A DNA stretch of 64,000 bases from Rhizobium sp. SSA_523 (GCF_030435705.1 NZ_CP129382.1:2908501-2972500); one strand, 5' to 3'. Positions 16,534-25,416 are shown, numbered from the stretch's first letter. Program-made: numbers and translations. The notes: a model not told the origin generated them from the sequence alone.

Positions 16534-18824
16534 CCTGCCGCGCGCAAATGCGCCTCCTGTTGCTGACCGGCCGCCACGAGATGGGCGACATCGAGAATGA
16601 GGGCGACGCCGCCATCGCCGAGAATGGTCGCACCGGAGAAGGTGACGACGTCGTGATGCAGCTTGGACATGGCCTTGATCACGGTCTGGTGGTCGCCGAT
16701 GATCTGGTCGACGACGAGGCCGACGCGCTCGGCGCCGGTGGAGATGACGACGACCTTCTGGAAGGGATCGGGCTTTGTGCCGGTCTGGAAAAGATCGCGC
16801 AGGCGGATGAAGGGGACCAGGCTGTCGCGCAGCGAGATGAAGCTTCGCCCGCGCGAGCGCATGTCGTCTTCGACGGAGAGTTCGAGACATTCCTCGACGG
16901 CGGACAGCGGGATGACGTAGCGGCCCGTGCCGACGCGCACGAGCAGGCCGTCGATGATGGCCAGCGTCAGCGGGATGGCGAGCGCGATCTCGGAGCCCTG
17001 GCCGGGCCTGGAGACGACATTGATGGTGCCGCGCAGCGCATCCACGGTGCGCTTGACGACATCCATGCCGACGCCGCGGCCGGACAGGTTGGTGACCTGC
17101 TGGGCGGTGGAGAAGCCCGGCTGGAAGATCAGCTGCAGCAGGTCCTGGTCGGAAAGCGTGGCATTGGCGGCGATGATGCCGGAGCTTTCGGCCTTGGCGC
17201 GCACCCGCTCGCGGTCGATGCCGCGGCCGTCATCCTTGATGGTGATGATGACCTCGCCGGCCTGCTGGCGAGCGGCCAGCAGGATGCGGCCGGTGGGCGA
17301 TTTGCCGCTTGCGCGCCGTTCCCCGGCGCTTTCCAGCCCGTGATCGCAGGAATTGCGCACCAGATGCACGAGCGGATCGGCCAGCCGCTCGATGACGCTC
17401 TTGTCGACCTCTGTGGTTTCGCCTTCGGTGACGAGCTCGATCACCTTGCCGGTCTCGATGGCCAGATCATGGACGAGGCGGCGGAAGCGGCCGAAGAGCT
17501 GGGCCACCGGCACCATGCGCAGCACCATCATCGTGTCGCGCAGCTCGCCCGACAGGCGCTCGACATCCTCGGAGACGGCGCGCAGCATCAGGTCGCCGCT
17601 AGAGCCGGCGAGCTGGCTGAGGCGCGACTGGGCAATCACCAGCTCGCCGACCCGGTCCATCAGCTCGTCCAGCCGTTCGGCCGGCACGCGGACATTCTCG
17701 GCAGCCTTCTGCTGCTTGGCATCGGCAGGCGCCGCGGCGCGCCCTGAAGGAGAAGCGGGGGAGGTCGCCAAAGACGCTGAAGATGCAGGCGCCGGGGAGG
17801 CGCCAACGGACGGGGCCGAAAAAGCGGTGATGGAGGCCGAAGGCGCATCCGGCGCGGCCGCTGCAGCGGGGCCATCGGCGGCAGGCTCGGGTACGGCAGG
17901 CTCGGGTACGGCAGGCTCGGATACGGCAGGCTCGGATACGGAAGGCTGGGATGCGGCAATCGTCGGCGCTGTATCGTTGTCCGGCGCAGGGGCCAGGCTC
18001 ACCGAAAGCTCCATATCGTCCATGACGAAGATGAACACGTCGTCGATGGCCGAGCGCGGCTTGTCGGTGACAAGCTCCAGCGTCCAGCCGATGTAGAGAT
18101 CGGTGGCGACCAGCGTATCGATGGCGGGAACAGGGCTGATATCAGCCAGGACGGTGCAGGCGCCGAGCTCCCTCAGCTCGTCGAGCAGGCCGAGCGGATT
18201 GGTGCCATTGGCCATGGCATTCTGTGGCAGGCGAAAGCGGATGCGATAGGTCACGGCCTGACCGGCGGGTCCGGACGAAGAGGCAGAGACAGGGCCAGAG
18301 ACAGAGGTTGAGCCAGGGGTGGATCCAGGGGCGGAGACAGAGGTCGGGAGCGGGGCCGGCGCAGCGCCATCTGCGGCACAAGGTCCGCCGGGCTCATCGG
18401 CTCCATCCATGCCCCCATCCTTGCCCCCTTCCTTTCCGGCACCTCCCGCGGCGGCGGCAACCGCGCAGCGCAGGCGCGCCAGCAGGGTCTCGCTCATCTC
18501 GTCATGCTGGCCGCCCGGCACCTCGATGAGTGCCCGCATATGGTCGGTGGCGCCGAGCACGGCGGTGACGAGATCGTGCGTTGCCGGCACCAGGCCCTTG
18601 CGCACCTGGTCGAAGGCGGTCTCGCAATGATGGGTGAAGGCGGCAAGCGCCTCGAAGCCGAACATGGCGCCGGAGCCTTTGAGCGTATGCAGACCGCGAA
18701 AGACCGCATCCACCTGCTCCTTGTCGGCAAGGTCGTGGTTGAGGTCGAGAAGACCCTGTTCCACCTGCTCGAGAAGCTCGGCAGCCTCGGTGCGGAAGAC
18801 GGCGATCGGATCGGGGAAACTCAT
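16530..18824 (-). CDS. cheA: chemotaxis histidine kinase CheA
   Basis: Receptor-controlled histidine kinase that phosphorylates CheY and CheB. 764 residues: Hpt domain with phospho-acceptor His46 in GLHTLKGSGAMFGF, a long low-complexity linker (about 130-190), a middle region of about 100 residues, a second Pro/Ala/Glu-rich linker, dimerisation helices (VRVPAERLDELMDRVGELVI), the ATPase with HLVRNSCDHGLE and DDGRGID, and a C-terminal CheW-like domain. The second linker has a pentapeptide repeat (SEPAV/PEPAV) coded by 15-bp units at 17881-17950. Start at 18824 overlaps the cheY stop. Confidence 0.96.
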   Translation of the reverse strand: MSFPDPIAVFRTEAAELLEQVEQGLLDLNHDLADKEQVDAVFRGLHTLKGSGAMFGFEALAAFTHHCETAFDQVRKGLVPATHDLVTAVLGATDHMRALIEVPGGQHDEMSETLLARLRCAVAAAAGGAGKEGGKDGGMDGADEPGGPCAADGAAPAPLPTSVSAPGSTPGSTSVSGPVSASSSGPAGQAVTYRIRFRLPQNAMANGTNPLGLLDELRELGACTVLADISPVPAIDTLVATDLYIGWTLELVTDKPRSAIDDVFIFVMDDMELSVSLAPAPDNDTAPTIAASQPSVSEPAVSEPAVPEPAVPEPAADGPAAAAAPDAPSASITAFSAPSVGASPAPASSASLATSPASPSGRAAAPADAKQQKAAENVRVPAERLDELMDRVGELVIAQSRLSQLAGSSGDLMLRAVSEDVERLSGELRDTMMVLRMVPVAQLFGRFRRLVHDLAIETGKVIELVTEGETTEVDKSVIERLADPLVHLVRNSCDHGLESAGERRASGKSPTGRILLAARQQAGEVIITIKDDGRGIDRERVRAKAESSGIIAANATLSDQDLLQLIFQPGFSTAQQVTNLSGRGVGMDVVKRTVDALRGTINVVSRPGQGSEIALAIPLTLAIIDGLLVRVGTGRYVIPLSAVEECLELSVEDDMRSRGRSFISLRDSLVPFIRLRDLFQTGTKPDPFQKVVVISTGAERVGLVVDQIIGDHQTVIKAMSKLHHDVVTFSGATILGDGGVALILDVAHLVAAGQQQEAHLRAAG
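17881..17950. repeat. 15-bp tandem repeat inside cheA
   Basis: Four near-perfect units (plus-strand form GCAGGCTCGGGTACG or GCAGGCTCGGATACG) and a partial fifth. On the coding strand they give SEPAV, SEPAV, PEPAV, PEPAA in the linker before the dimerisation domain. Confidence 0.9.
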
Positions 18825-19189
18825 CGGCCGAGCACTTTCTTGGCGATCTTGACGAGGCTTTCCGGATCGAACGGCTTGGTGAGCCAGCCGGTCGCGCCGG
18901 CGGCTTTCGCCTGCGCCTTCAGTTCATTGTCGGATTCGGTGGTGAGAAAGATCACCGGCACGCCCATCAAGGCCGGGATCTTGCGCAGCTCGCGGATCAT
19001 CGTCAGCCCGTCCATATTGGGCATGTTCAGATCGGTCACGACGAGGTCGAACTGGCCAGCGGACAGTTTGGCAAGCCCGTCCCGGCCATCCACCGCCTCG
19101 GTGACGCTGTAGCCGGCATTGGAAAGGGCCACGCGCGTGGTCAGCCGGATGCTGGCGGAATCGTCGACGGTGAGGATGCGGGCGGTCAT
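18821..19189 (-). CDS. cheY: CheY-type single-domain response regulator
   Basis: 122-residue stand-alone receiver domain with acidic pocket Asp9-Asp10, phospho-acceptor Asp53 (VVTDLNMPNMDG), conserved Thr83 (FLTTES) and Lys105 (LTKPFDP). It should be the phosphorylation target of the neighbouring CheA. Whether it acts on flagellar motors or another output cannot be told from sequence. Start and stop overlap the STAS gene and cheA respectively, so it is in the middle of a translationally coupled string. Confidence 0.95.
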   Translation of the reverse strand: MTARILTVDDSASIRLTTRVALSNAGYSVTEAVDGRDGLAKLSAGQFDLVVTDLNMPNMDGLTMIRELRKIPALMGVPVIFLTTESDNELKAQAKAAGATGWLTKPFDPESLVKIAKKVLGR

Positions 19190-19506
19190 GCGGTTACTCC
19201 TTCATGAAGCCAGAAGTGCCGGTCCTGAGCCGTCATGGCCGAGAGAAAGCCGGCCCGATCCAGAAGATCGAGAAGGCTGCCATCGGCGGCACGCGACAGG
19301 CGGACAACACGGCCGGCCGTGCCCGCATAAATGCGGGCCGATTCCAAAAGCTGCAGAAAACTCAGATCGAATTGCGCATCACCGGCAAGGTCGAGCTCAA
19401 CCAAACCGTGCTGCGACAGAGCAGACAGAAGCCTCTCCTGATGCGCCGAAATCGACCGGAGCGTGAGATTGCCGTCAAGGCGTAGCGCAATACAGTTCTG
19501 GTCCAT
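19186..19506 (-). CDS. STAS-domain protein, first gene of the che cluster
   Basis: 106-residue protein with the pattern of a STAS domain (anti-sigma-factor-antagonist fold): beta strand IALRLDGNLTL, central LVELDLAGDAQFDLSFLQLLESARIYA and RVVRLSR. The central Ser/Thr phosphorylated in SpoIIAA-type proteins is not obvious (DAQFDLSFL; the Ser in LSFL is the only candidate). STAS proteins next to cheY occur in several alphaproteobacterial chemosensory clusters; their job is not settled. It overlaps cheY by four bases and starts at an ATG following an AT-rich promoter region. Confidence 0.8.
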   Translation of the reverse strand: MDQNCIALRLDGNLTLRSISAHQERLLSALSQHGLVELDLAGDAQFDLSFLQLLESARIYAGTAGRVVRLSRAADGSLLDLLDRAGFLSAMTAQDRHFWLHEGVTA

Positions 19507-19822
19507 CGGTCCCGCGTCCCGCCTCTGTCAGTATGCAAAAATACACGGAAAAGATGATAGGCGATGATTAACAAGCCTCTAAGATAGTAAGACAAATTTT
19601 CACTTGGAAAGAGTGAGACCGAAAAGCCGGACCATGTCAGTAATGGACCGTTAACCAGCGATTCGTGTCGAAGCCCTTCACTTTGTAAGTTCTTAACGAC
19701 CCGACTGTACATGTGATGTCAGGCAGCGGCACCCGCACGTCTTGTGCACGGGCCTTTTTTCTCCGAGGGGATTTATTCCTGTCCGGTGGAAGACTGCAAT
19801 CAGATGGTGTGGAGGCTAATCA
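19507..19822. other. divergent promoter region of the che cluster
   Basis: About 315 bases between STAS (minus) and the MCP-like gene (plus), AT-rich compared with the surroundings at 19530-19700. It must hold promoters in both directions, but I cannot fix -35/-10 pairs with confidence. A terminator-like hairpin lies at 19732-19760 in the rightward leader. Confidence 0.55.
19732..19760 (+). terminator. terminator-like hairpin in the leader of the MCP-like gene
   Basis: CCC-GCAC stem segments pair with GTGC and GGG around loop GTCTT, with a 2-base bulge, then CC and six T residues (19755-19760). It lies 62 bases before the start at 19823, so it would either stop a short upstream transcript or attenuate the gene. 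Confidence 0.5.
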
Positions 19823-21553
19823 GTGGTGTCGAATGCGATGAAAGCCTGGAGCGCTGCCGACAGCCGGTCCCACGGCCCGTCTGCCGTTATGGAAGAGGCG
19901 CGGTCCCAGATCGAGCAGCGCTTCCTGGATGGCGGCGCCGTTCTCCTCTCCGTCCTCGACATCCTTAACAAGATGATTGCATCGGTCGACGACCTGACCG
20001 GGTCGCTGGACGAAACCACCGCCCGCACCACGCTCGAAGAGCTTGGCGCGACGGCGAGCGCCCTGCAGGCGCTGATGAAGGCCGAAGCCTCCCGCCAGAC
20101 CCGCTTCCGCGAGATCGCGACGGCACAAGGCCTCGTTCGGCCGCATGTGGCGAGCATGCAGGAGACCCTGCGCTACCTCCGGACCTTTGCGGTCACCGCC
20201 AAGATTACCGGCGCGGGCATAGCCGATTTTTCCGGTTTCGCCGAAGAGATCCTGCAGCGCATCCAGGAAGGCAGCGATCAGGTCAGCCGCTTCTCGACGC
20301 AACTGACGGAACTGGGATCCGGCATTGGCCCGGTGATCGTCAAGGGCGAGGAAACCATCAGCCGCTACAGCCAGAGCGTTCCGCACATCGTCAGGGGACT
20401 GACGACAGGGATGGACCAGCTGAGCCTCCAGCGGGAGACCCTGTGCCAGCGCGCCGACCAGGTGAAGGCGATTGCCATGGGCGTCCAGACCAAGCTTGCC
20501 GCCGTCCTGTCGTCCATGCAGGTGGGCGATATCACCCGCCAGCGCATCGAGCATTGCCAGGCGAGCTTCGACCTGCTGGACGATTACCTGCAATCCGGTG
20601 ACGCCGCCGCCCTGACGGGCGAGCAAAGGCAGCGTCTGACGCATATCATTTCGAACCTCGTCTCTGCGCAGCTCGATCAGTCGCGCGCCGATTTCGACCG
20701 CGATACCCGCAAGATCGTCCAGACGATTGCAAGCTTCCGCTCCGACCTGCAAGACATTACGGCGGTCCAGAGTTCGATGCTGTGCCTGGACGGTGACGAA
20801 AACGATCACCCCATGCGCAGGCTCGAGGCCGGCGTTTCCGATGCGCGCCACGCCGTGGTCGACATCGAAAAGGTCGCCGGCGAGGCCGATTCGATGACGA
20901 AGCAGACCATCAGCGCGGTCAAGACGCTGCTCCAGAGCATTAGCCTGGTCCAGCTCGTGCGCAGCGACATTCACTACATGGCGCTCAACACCAATCTGCG
21001 CTGCGGCAAGATCGGCGAAGAGGGCAAGGCGATCAATGTGGTCACTGCCGAATTGCGCAGCTTTGCCGGCCAGCTCGATGAAGTGGCCGAGAAGACCCTT
21101 CTTGAGCTGAAGGGACTGGAGACGGCGGCGCAGATGCTGATCGGCGATCCGGGCGAGGATGTTGAGGTTGCCGGTCTGGATGCGCGGCTCGACGCCGCGC
21201 TCGAGCGCATTCGCACGGTGTGCCAGCGGATGGACAGCGATCTTTTGCGGATGAGCGGCGACGGGCAGAGAGGCGTCGAACAGATGGACATCGCCCTGTC
21301 GCGGTTGAATTTCCAGGCTGAACTCGGTGATCTGCTGAGCCGCTGCGCTGACGAGATCCGGCTGATGCCGAACCAAAGCTGCAGCACCGAAGGGCTGGAA
21401 GCGGCCATCGAGGTCCTGGGCGGCCGCATCAACAGGCTCTATACCATGGCGTCTGAACGCGAATTGCATGCGGCGGTGCTTGGAACCGCGGCACCCGACG
21501 AGGCGCCGCTGACGGTCCTGTCGGACGACGACCTCGATGCCGCGCTGTTCTAG
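19823..21553 (+). CDS. soluble MCP-like coiled-coil protein
   Basis: 576 residues, almost wholly helical, with no signal peptide, transmembrane segment or HAMP domain. At about 386-425 it has a stretch that follows the chemoreceptor hairpin tip (ALNTNLRCGKIGEEGKAINV against the usual ALN-A-E-A-A-R-A-GE-GKGFAVV), preceded and followed by heptad-like helices. It therefore looks like a diverged cytoplasmic receptor or a receptor-array organiser; the tip residues that contact CheA/CheW are partly changed. The start is GTG 19823 with GGAGG seven bases upstream. It is divergent from the che cluster and likely works with it (inference). Confidence 0.8.
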   Translation: MVSNAMKAWSAADSRSHGPSAVMEEARSQIEQRFLDGGAVLLSVLDILNKMIASVDDLTGSLDETTARTTLEELGATASALQALMKAEASRQTRFREIATAQGLVRPHVASMQETLRYLRTFAVTAKITGAGIADFSGFAEEILQRIQEGSDQVSRFSTQLTELGSGIGPVIVKGEETISRYSQSVPHIVRGLTTGMDQLSLQRETLCQRADQVKAIAMGVQTKLAAVLSSMQVGDITRQRIEHCQASFDLLDDYLQSGDAAALTGEQRQRLTHIISNLVSAQLDQSRADFDRDTRKIVQTIASFRSDLQDITAVQSSMLCLDGDENDHPMRRLEAGVSDARHAVVDIEKVAGEADSMTKQTISAVKTLLQSISLVQLVRSDIHYMALNTNLRCGKIGEEGKAINVVTAELRSFAGQLDEVAEKTLLELKGLETAAQMLIGDPGEDVEVAGLDARLDAALERIRTVCQRMDSDLLRMSGDGQRGVEQMDIALSRLNFQAELGDLLSRCADEIRLMPNQSCSTEGLEAAIEVLGGRINRLYTMASERELHAAVLGTAAPDEAPLTVLSDDDLDAALF

Positions 21554-21567
21554 AGCAGGTCCAGCGA

Positions 21568-22326
21568 TCAGTCATCGACGTGGTCGTGGCCGCCATTGCG
21601 GCCCGGTCGCCAGTAGCCTTCGGACGCGATCTGGTCGCGCGACAGGCCACGCTCGATCAGGTGATGCCGCTGGGCGCGGACATTGCTGGTTTCGCCGATG
21701 ATCAGCGCCTGGCCGCGGCCTTCCGGCAGAGCGAAAGCTGCGATCCGGTCGAGCATGATGCTGCTCGGTCCGGCTGCGACGGCACCCCGGTCGATCCATT
21801 CCATCGTGACATCGCCCCTAGTTTCGACCGCCTGATGCCAGGAGGCATCCTGCACTTCGATGAAGGCAAAGGCGCGCGCGCCCTCCGGCAGATCTTCCAG
21901 AATGTGCAGCAGGCCGGGAATGCAGGTCTCGTCGCCGGTCATCAGGTGCCAGTCGGCTTCCGGATTGAAGACGATGCGTCCGCGCGGACCCTTCACCTCC
22001 ACCGTATCGCCGGCCCGGGCGTCGCGGGCAAATTTCGGCCCCAGAGTATCGCCATGCATGACAAAATCGACGGCAATGGTGCCGGTCTGACGGTCGCGCG
22101 CCCGAACAGTGTAGTGACGCCGCCCGTGTTCTCCGGTCGGGTCCGGCAGAAACAGGACGATGTCCTGACCGGCTTTATAGGAGAAGTCGGCGATCCGGTC
22201 CGTCGTGAACAGCACGCGGCGCATGCTGGGCGAAATATCAAAGGCGTCTACCACAGTGAGCGTCCAGGAGGGCAGCTGGGGGCGCTGGCGTGGCGGCTGG
22301 GCAGGGGTTTGAACGGGCTGGTCCAT
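21568..22326 (-). CDS. siderophore-interacting protein (FAD-dependent ferric-siderophore reductase, SIP/ViuB family)
   Basis: 252-residue ferredoxin-reductase-like flavoprotein that reduces ferric siderophores in the cytoplasm to release iron. The FAD-binding segment RRHYTVRARDRQTGTIAVDF and phosphate-binding HGDTLGPKFA are clear, followed by the SIP NAD(P)H domain with MTGDETCIPGLLHIL and ALIIGETSNVRAQRHHL. ATG 22326 has AAGGAG eight bases upstream, preferred over the ATG 24 bases further out. It converges on the MCP-like gene. Iron control is likely, but I see no convincing box. Confidence 0.9.
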   Translation of the reverse strand: MDQPVQTPAQPPRQRPQLPSWTLTVVDAFDISPSMRRVLFTTDRIADFSYKAGQDIVLFLPDPTGEHGRRHYTVRARDRQTGTIAVDFVMHGDTLGPKFARDARAGDTVEVKGPRGRIVFNPEADWHLMTGDETCIPGLLHILEDLPEGARAFAFIEVQDASWHQAVETRGDVTMEWIDRGAVAAGPSSIMLDRIAAFALPEGRGQALIIGETSNVRAQRHHLIERGLSRDQIASEGYWRPGRNGGHDHVDD

Positions 22327-22431
22327 CTGAGGGACTCCTTTCGCAGACATAGGCTCTCATTCCTCTGTCTCGATACCCTATTTATTCCTTCTTTGAAAAG
22401 TCATCTTTTCGACGGTGAGCGCCATTGGCTG

Positions 22432-22457
22432 GCAGGCGGCCCCAAAAGGCCGCCTGC
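22432..22457. terminator. hairpin downstream of the TerC-like gene
   Basis: Perfect 10-bp stem GCAGGCGGCC / GGCCGCCTGC with a 6-base loop, 17 bases after the terC stop. T residues flank it only on the plus-strand side (TTCTTC), so termination strength is uncertain. Confidence 0.6.
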
Positions 22458-22474
22458 TTCTTCATGGTGGTAGC

Positions 22475-23563
22475 CTAGACGCCCTGATGCAGGTCGAGAT
22501 CGTCTGCCTGCCGGCGTTCCATACGGTTATGGCGAATGGACGACCAGAGGGAGAGACCGATCAGGCCGGCGCCTCCCAGACCGGTGATGACTTCCGGAAT
22601 GTGGTAGAGGGTCTGGATATACATGATCACCGACAGGATCAGGATGGCGTAGAAAGCGCCATGTTCCAGATAGCGGTATTCGGCGAGCGTGCCCTTTTCC
22701 ACCAGCATGATCGTCATGGAACGGACATACATGGCTCCGATCCCAAGGCCGATGGCAATGATGAAGAGGTTCTGTGTAAGGGCGAAAGCGCCGATGACGC
22801 CGTCGAAGGAGAAGCTCGCATCCAGCACTTCGAGATAGATGAAGGCGCCAAGTCCGCCTTTGGCGGCTTCGCTCATGGTTTTCTGCGAGGCATCCAATGC
22901 GCCGCCCAGCACTTCCACCAAGAGGAATGTCAGCAGACCATAGACCGCCGAATAGACGAAGGTGGACGCTTCCGCCTCCGGCAGGAGCTGCGAAAACAGC
23001 ATGATCAAAAGGAGGACGAAGGCGATTTCCACGCCCTTGATCGTGGCAAAGCGCGCGATGCGGCTTTCGATGAATTCGACCCAGTGCACATCCTTTTCAT
23101 GGTTGAAGAAGAAGGTGAGGCCGACCATCATCAGGAAGGTGCCGCCAAAGGCCGCGATCGGCAAATGGGCGTCATTCATGATGCGCGCATATTCTTCCGG
23201 CTGTGCGGCCGCCAGAATGATGGCGTCGATCGGGCCGATGCCGGCGGCGATGACGACGATCAGGAGCGGGAAGACGATGCGCATTCCGAACACCGCGATC
23301 AGAATGCCCCAGGTCAGGAACCGGTGCTGCCAGACCGGTGTCATGTCCTTCAGCTTGTTGGCATTGACGATCGCATTGTCGAAGGACAGCGAGATTTCCA
23401 GCACCGCCAGCACGGCGCAGATGAAGAAGACGGTGAGCATGCCGCCCAAAGTGCCGGTGGTTTGCCATCCGAGGACGCCACCAAGGATGAGGCCGATGAT
23501 CGTGACGATGAAGGCCCAGCGGAAATAGCCGAGCGCGCTATGGTGGGTGGTGGGCTGGCTCAT
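22475..23563 (-). CDS. TerC/DUF475-family integral membrane protein
   Basis: 362 residues with about nine hydrophobic helices. The DUF475/TerC signature is seen in EISLSFDNAIVNANKL and in LEVLDASFSFDGVIGAFAL, two related half motifs containing the acidic SFDN/SFDG residues thought to bind metal. TerC-family proteins are linked to metal (manganese or calcium) export and to tellurite resistance. ATG 23563 is chosen because the upstream extension is arginine-rich and lacks family similarity. It stands alone, with a long non-coding leader. Confidence 0.85.
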   Translation of the reverse strand: MSQPTTHHSALGYFRWAFIVTIIGLILGGVLGWQTTGTLGGMLTVFFICAVLAVLEISLSFDNAIVNANKLKDMTPVWQHRFLTWGILIAVFGMRIVFPLLIVVIAAGIGPIDAIILAAAQPEEYARIMNDAHLPIAAFGGTFLMMVGLTFFFNHEKDVHWVEFIESRIARFATIKGVEIAFVLLLIMLFSQLLPEAEASTFVYSAVYGLLTFLLVEVLGGALDASQKTMSEAAKGGLGAFIYLEVLDASFSFDGVIGAFALTQNLFIIAIGLGIGAMYVRSMTIMLVEKGTLAEYRYLEHGAFYAILILSVIMYIQTLYHIPEVITGLGGAGLIGLSLWSSIRHNRMERRQADDLDLHQGV

Positions 23564-23990
23564 TGTGCCACCCCGCCGGCGCAATGCGTAACGAGTGGGC
23601 GGGACGGCTGCGCGCACGAAGCGGCACCCGAGAACCGGATGTGGAAAATTTGCATGGGTATGTTAATCCGCCGGCTGATCTTGCAGGCGGTACCGACATC
23701 GCGAGAGCGCCGTAAACTCTCGCCAGAGGGGCCCGGCACCAAAGTTCGATCCCCGCTGACACGTGTGGCAGAGTTCGGGGAGACGCTCATGAAAATGGCA
23801 AACTTCGCTGAAAGGTCAAGATGATCTTTGCGTCAGGCTAATCTTGCCTGGCCGTTGGACCGTCCCCGCATGGCCGAAAACCTTGACCTTTGCGTCAACT
23901 GAGGGCATGGAGCACGCCTGTCCGCGCCATCCGGTCTGGAATTTGCTATCATCCGGACTTGAAGAACGGCCGAAGGAAAGAAAAACAACA
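23564..23990. other. intergenic region between the TerC-like gene and rbfA
   Basis: About 430 bases. It contains a hairpin with arms GCGAGAG (23701-23707) and CTCTCGC (23717-23723), and a direct repeat CTTTGCGTCA at 23826-23835 and 23888-23897. No gene is supported. The leader on the terC side was checked for a manganese yybP-ykoY riboswitch and the core motifs were not found. Confidence 0.5.
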
Positions 23991-24404
23991 ATGAGCAAAG
24001 CTACATCGTCCGCGCCGTCGCAGCGCATGCTGCGTGTTGGCGAACAGGTCCGCGCCGCCGTCACCCAGGTGCTGCAACGGGGAGAGGTTCGCGACGACCT
24101 TCTTGAAAAGACCGTGATCTCGGTCTCCGAAGTGCGCATGTCGCCGGATCTGAAGATCGCCACCGCCTATGTGACGCCGCTGGGCGTGGCTGACCATGCC
24201 AAGGTCATCGAGGCCCTGAACCGCAACGCGAAATTCATTCGTGGACGGCTGGCCGGCGCCTTGCGCCAGATGAAATACATGCCCGATATCCGCTTCCGGG
24301 ACGATACCAGCTTCGACAATTACAAGAAGATCGACGAGCTGCTGCGGTCGCCTGAAGTGCAGCGCGATCTTGCCGGCGAGCCGGGCGAAGACGAACAAGA
24401 ATAA
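23991..24404 (+). CDS. rbfA: 30S ribosome-binding factor A
   Basis: 137-residue KH-fold ribosome assembly factor that binds immature 30S subunits near helix 1 of 16S rRNA. Family segments are [39 protein letters not shown] and [22 protein letters not shown] 23991 is preceded by AAGGAAAG. It is followed by truB after 16 bases. In most relatives rbfA follows infB directly; here infB is about 27 kb away downstream. Confidence 0.96.
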   Translation: MSKATSSAPSQRMLRVGEQVRAAVTQVLQRGEVRDDLLEKTVISVSEVRMSPDLKIATAYVTPLGVADHAKVIEALNRNAKFIRGRLAGALRQMKYMPDIRFRDDTSFDNYKKIDELLRSPEVQRDLAGEPGEDEQE

Positions 24405-24420
24405 CCAGACAAAGAGCACA

Positions 24421-25350
24421 ATGTCCAAACCCCGCAAACCCAAGGGACGGCCGGTCTCCGGCTGGCTGATCCTCGACAAGCCGGTCGATTTCGGCTCCAC
24501 CGAAGCCGTCGGCAAGATCAAGTGGCTGTTCAATGCGCAAAAGGCCGGCCATGCGGGCACGCTCGATCCGCTCGCCTCCGGCATGCTGCCGATCGCGCTC
24601 GGCGATGCCACCAAGACCGTTCCCTATGTCATGGACGGCCGCAAGATCTACGAATTCACCGTGACCTGGGGCGAGGAGCGCTCGACTGACGATCTGGAAG
24701 GCGAGGTGACGCAGATCTCCGCGAACCGGCCCGCAGAGGACGAGATCCGTGCCCTGCTGCCGGATTACACGGGCATCATCAGCCAGATCCCGCCGCAGTT
24801 TTCCGCCATCAAGATCGGCGGCGAGCGGGCCTATGATCTTGCCCGCGACGGCGAAACCGTCGACATTCCCTCACGCGAGGTGGAGATCCACCGGCTGACC
24901 TTGCTGAAGGCCGAGGCCGACCGGGCGTTTTTCGAGGTCGAATGCGGCAAGGGCACCTATGTGCGCTCGCTGGCACGCGATTTCGGCCGAGCGCTGGGCT
25001 GCTACGGCCATATTTCCGGTCTGCGGCGCAGCTTTGTCGCCCCTTTCGCCGAGGAGACGATGGTGCCGTTGGCCTCGCTCGTGGCGTTGGAGGAGATCGA
25101 GGATCGGGACGAGCGCCTGGCCGCGCTCGATGCCTTCCTGGTCGATACCAGCGAAGCCCTTTCCGCCTTGCCGCAGATCCGGATCACCGGGGATCAGGCG
25201 CATCGCCTGCGCATGGGTAATCCGATCCTCCTGCGCGGCCGCGATGCGCCGGTGGCGGAAGCCGAGGCCGTGGCGCTTGCCGAGGGCAGGCTGGTTGCCA
25301 TCGGCGAGATCGGCCAGGGCGAGTTCCGCCCGAAGCGGGTCTTCGGCTGA
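24421..25350 (+). CDS. truB: tRNA pseudouridine(55) synthase
   Basis: Makes pseudouridine 55 in the T loop of tRNAs. 309 residues. The catalytic aspartate is about Asp49 in [14 protein letters not shown], with [20 protein letters not shown] and [12 protein letters not shown] as further family motifs. The PUA-like C-terminus is present. ATG 24421 starts the conserved N-terminus; there is no useful upstream start. Operon with rbfA and probably rpsO. Confidence 0.96.
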   Translation: MSKPRKPKGRPVSGWLILDKPVDFGSTEAVGKIKWLFNAQKAGHAGTLDPLASGMLPIALGDATKTVPYVMDGRKIYEFTVTWGEERSTDDLEGEVTQISANRPAEDEIRALLPDYTGIISQIPPQFSAIKIGGERAYDLARDGETVDIPSREVEIHRLTLLKAEADRAFFEVECGKGTYVRSLARDFGRALGCYGHISGLRRSFVAPFAEETMVPLASLVALEEIEDRDERLAALDAFLVDTSEALSALPQIRITGDQAHRLRMGNPILLRGRDAPVAEAEAVALAEGRLVAIGEIGQGEFRPKRVFG

Positions 25351-25380
25351 ATGCGGTTGCGCCGGCAGAGGCGATAGGCT

Positions 25381-25416
25381 TGCCGGAACAGGTGACGGAA
25401 CACGTGCCGGAACATT
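25381..25416. repeat. three 12-bp tandem units between truB and rpsO
   Basis: TGCCGGAACAGG, TGACGGAACACG and TGCCGGAACATT follow without gaps in the non-coding stretch after truB. Confidence 0.75.

Noticed and set aside
23564..23830. yybP-ykoY (Mn2+) riboswitch before the TerC-like gene
   Set aside because: The conserved GGGGAGUAG-type core is not present on the minus strand.
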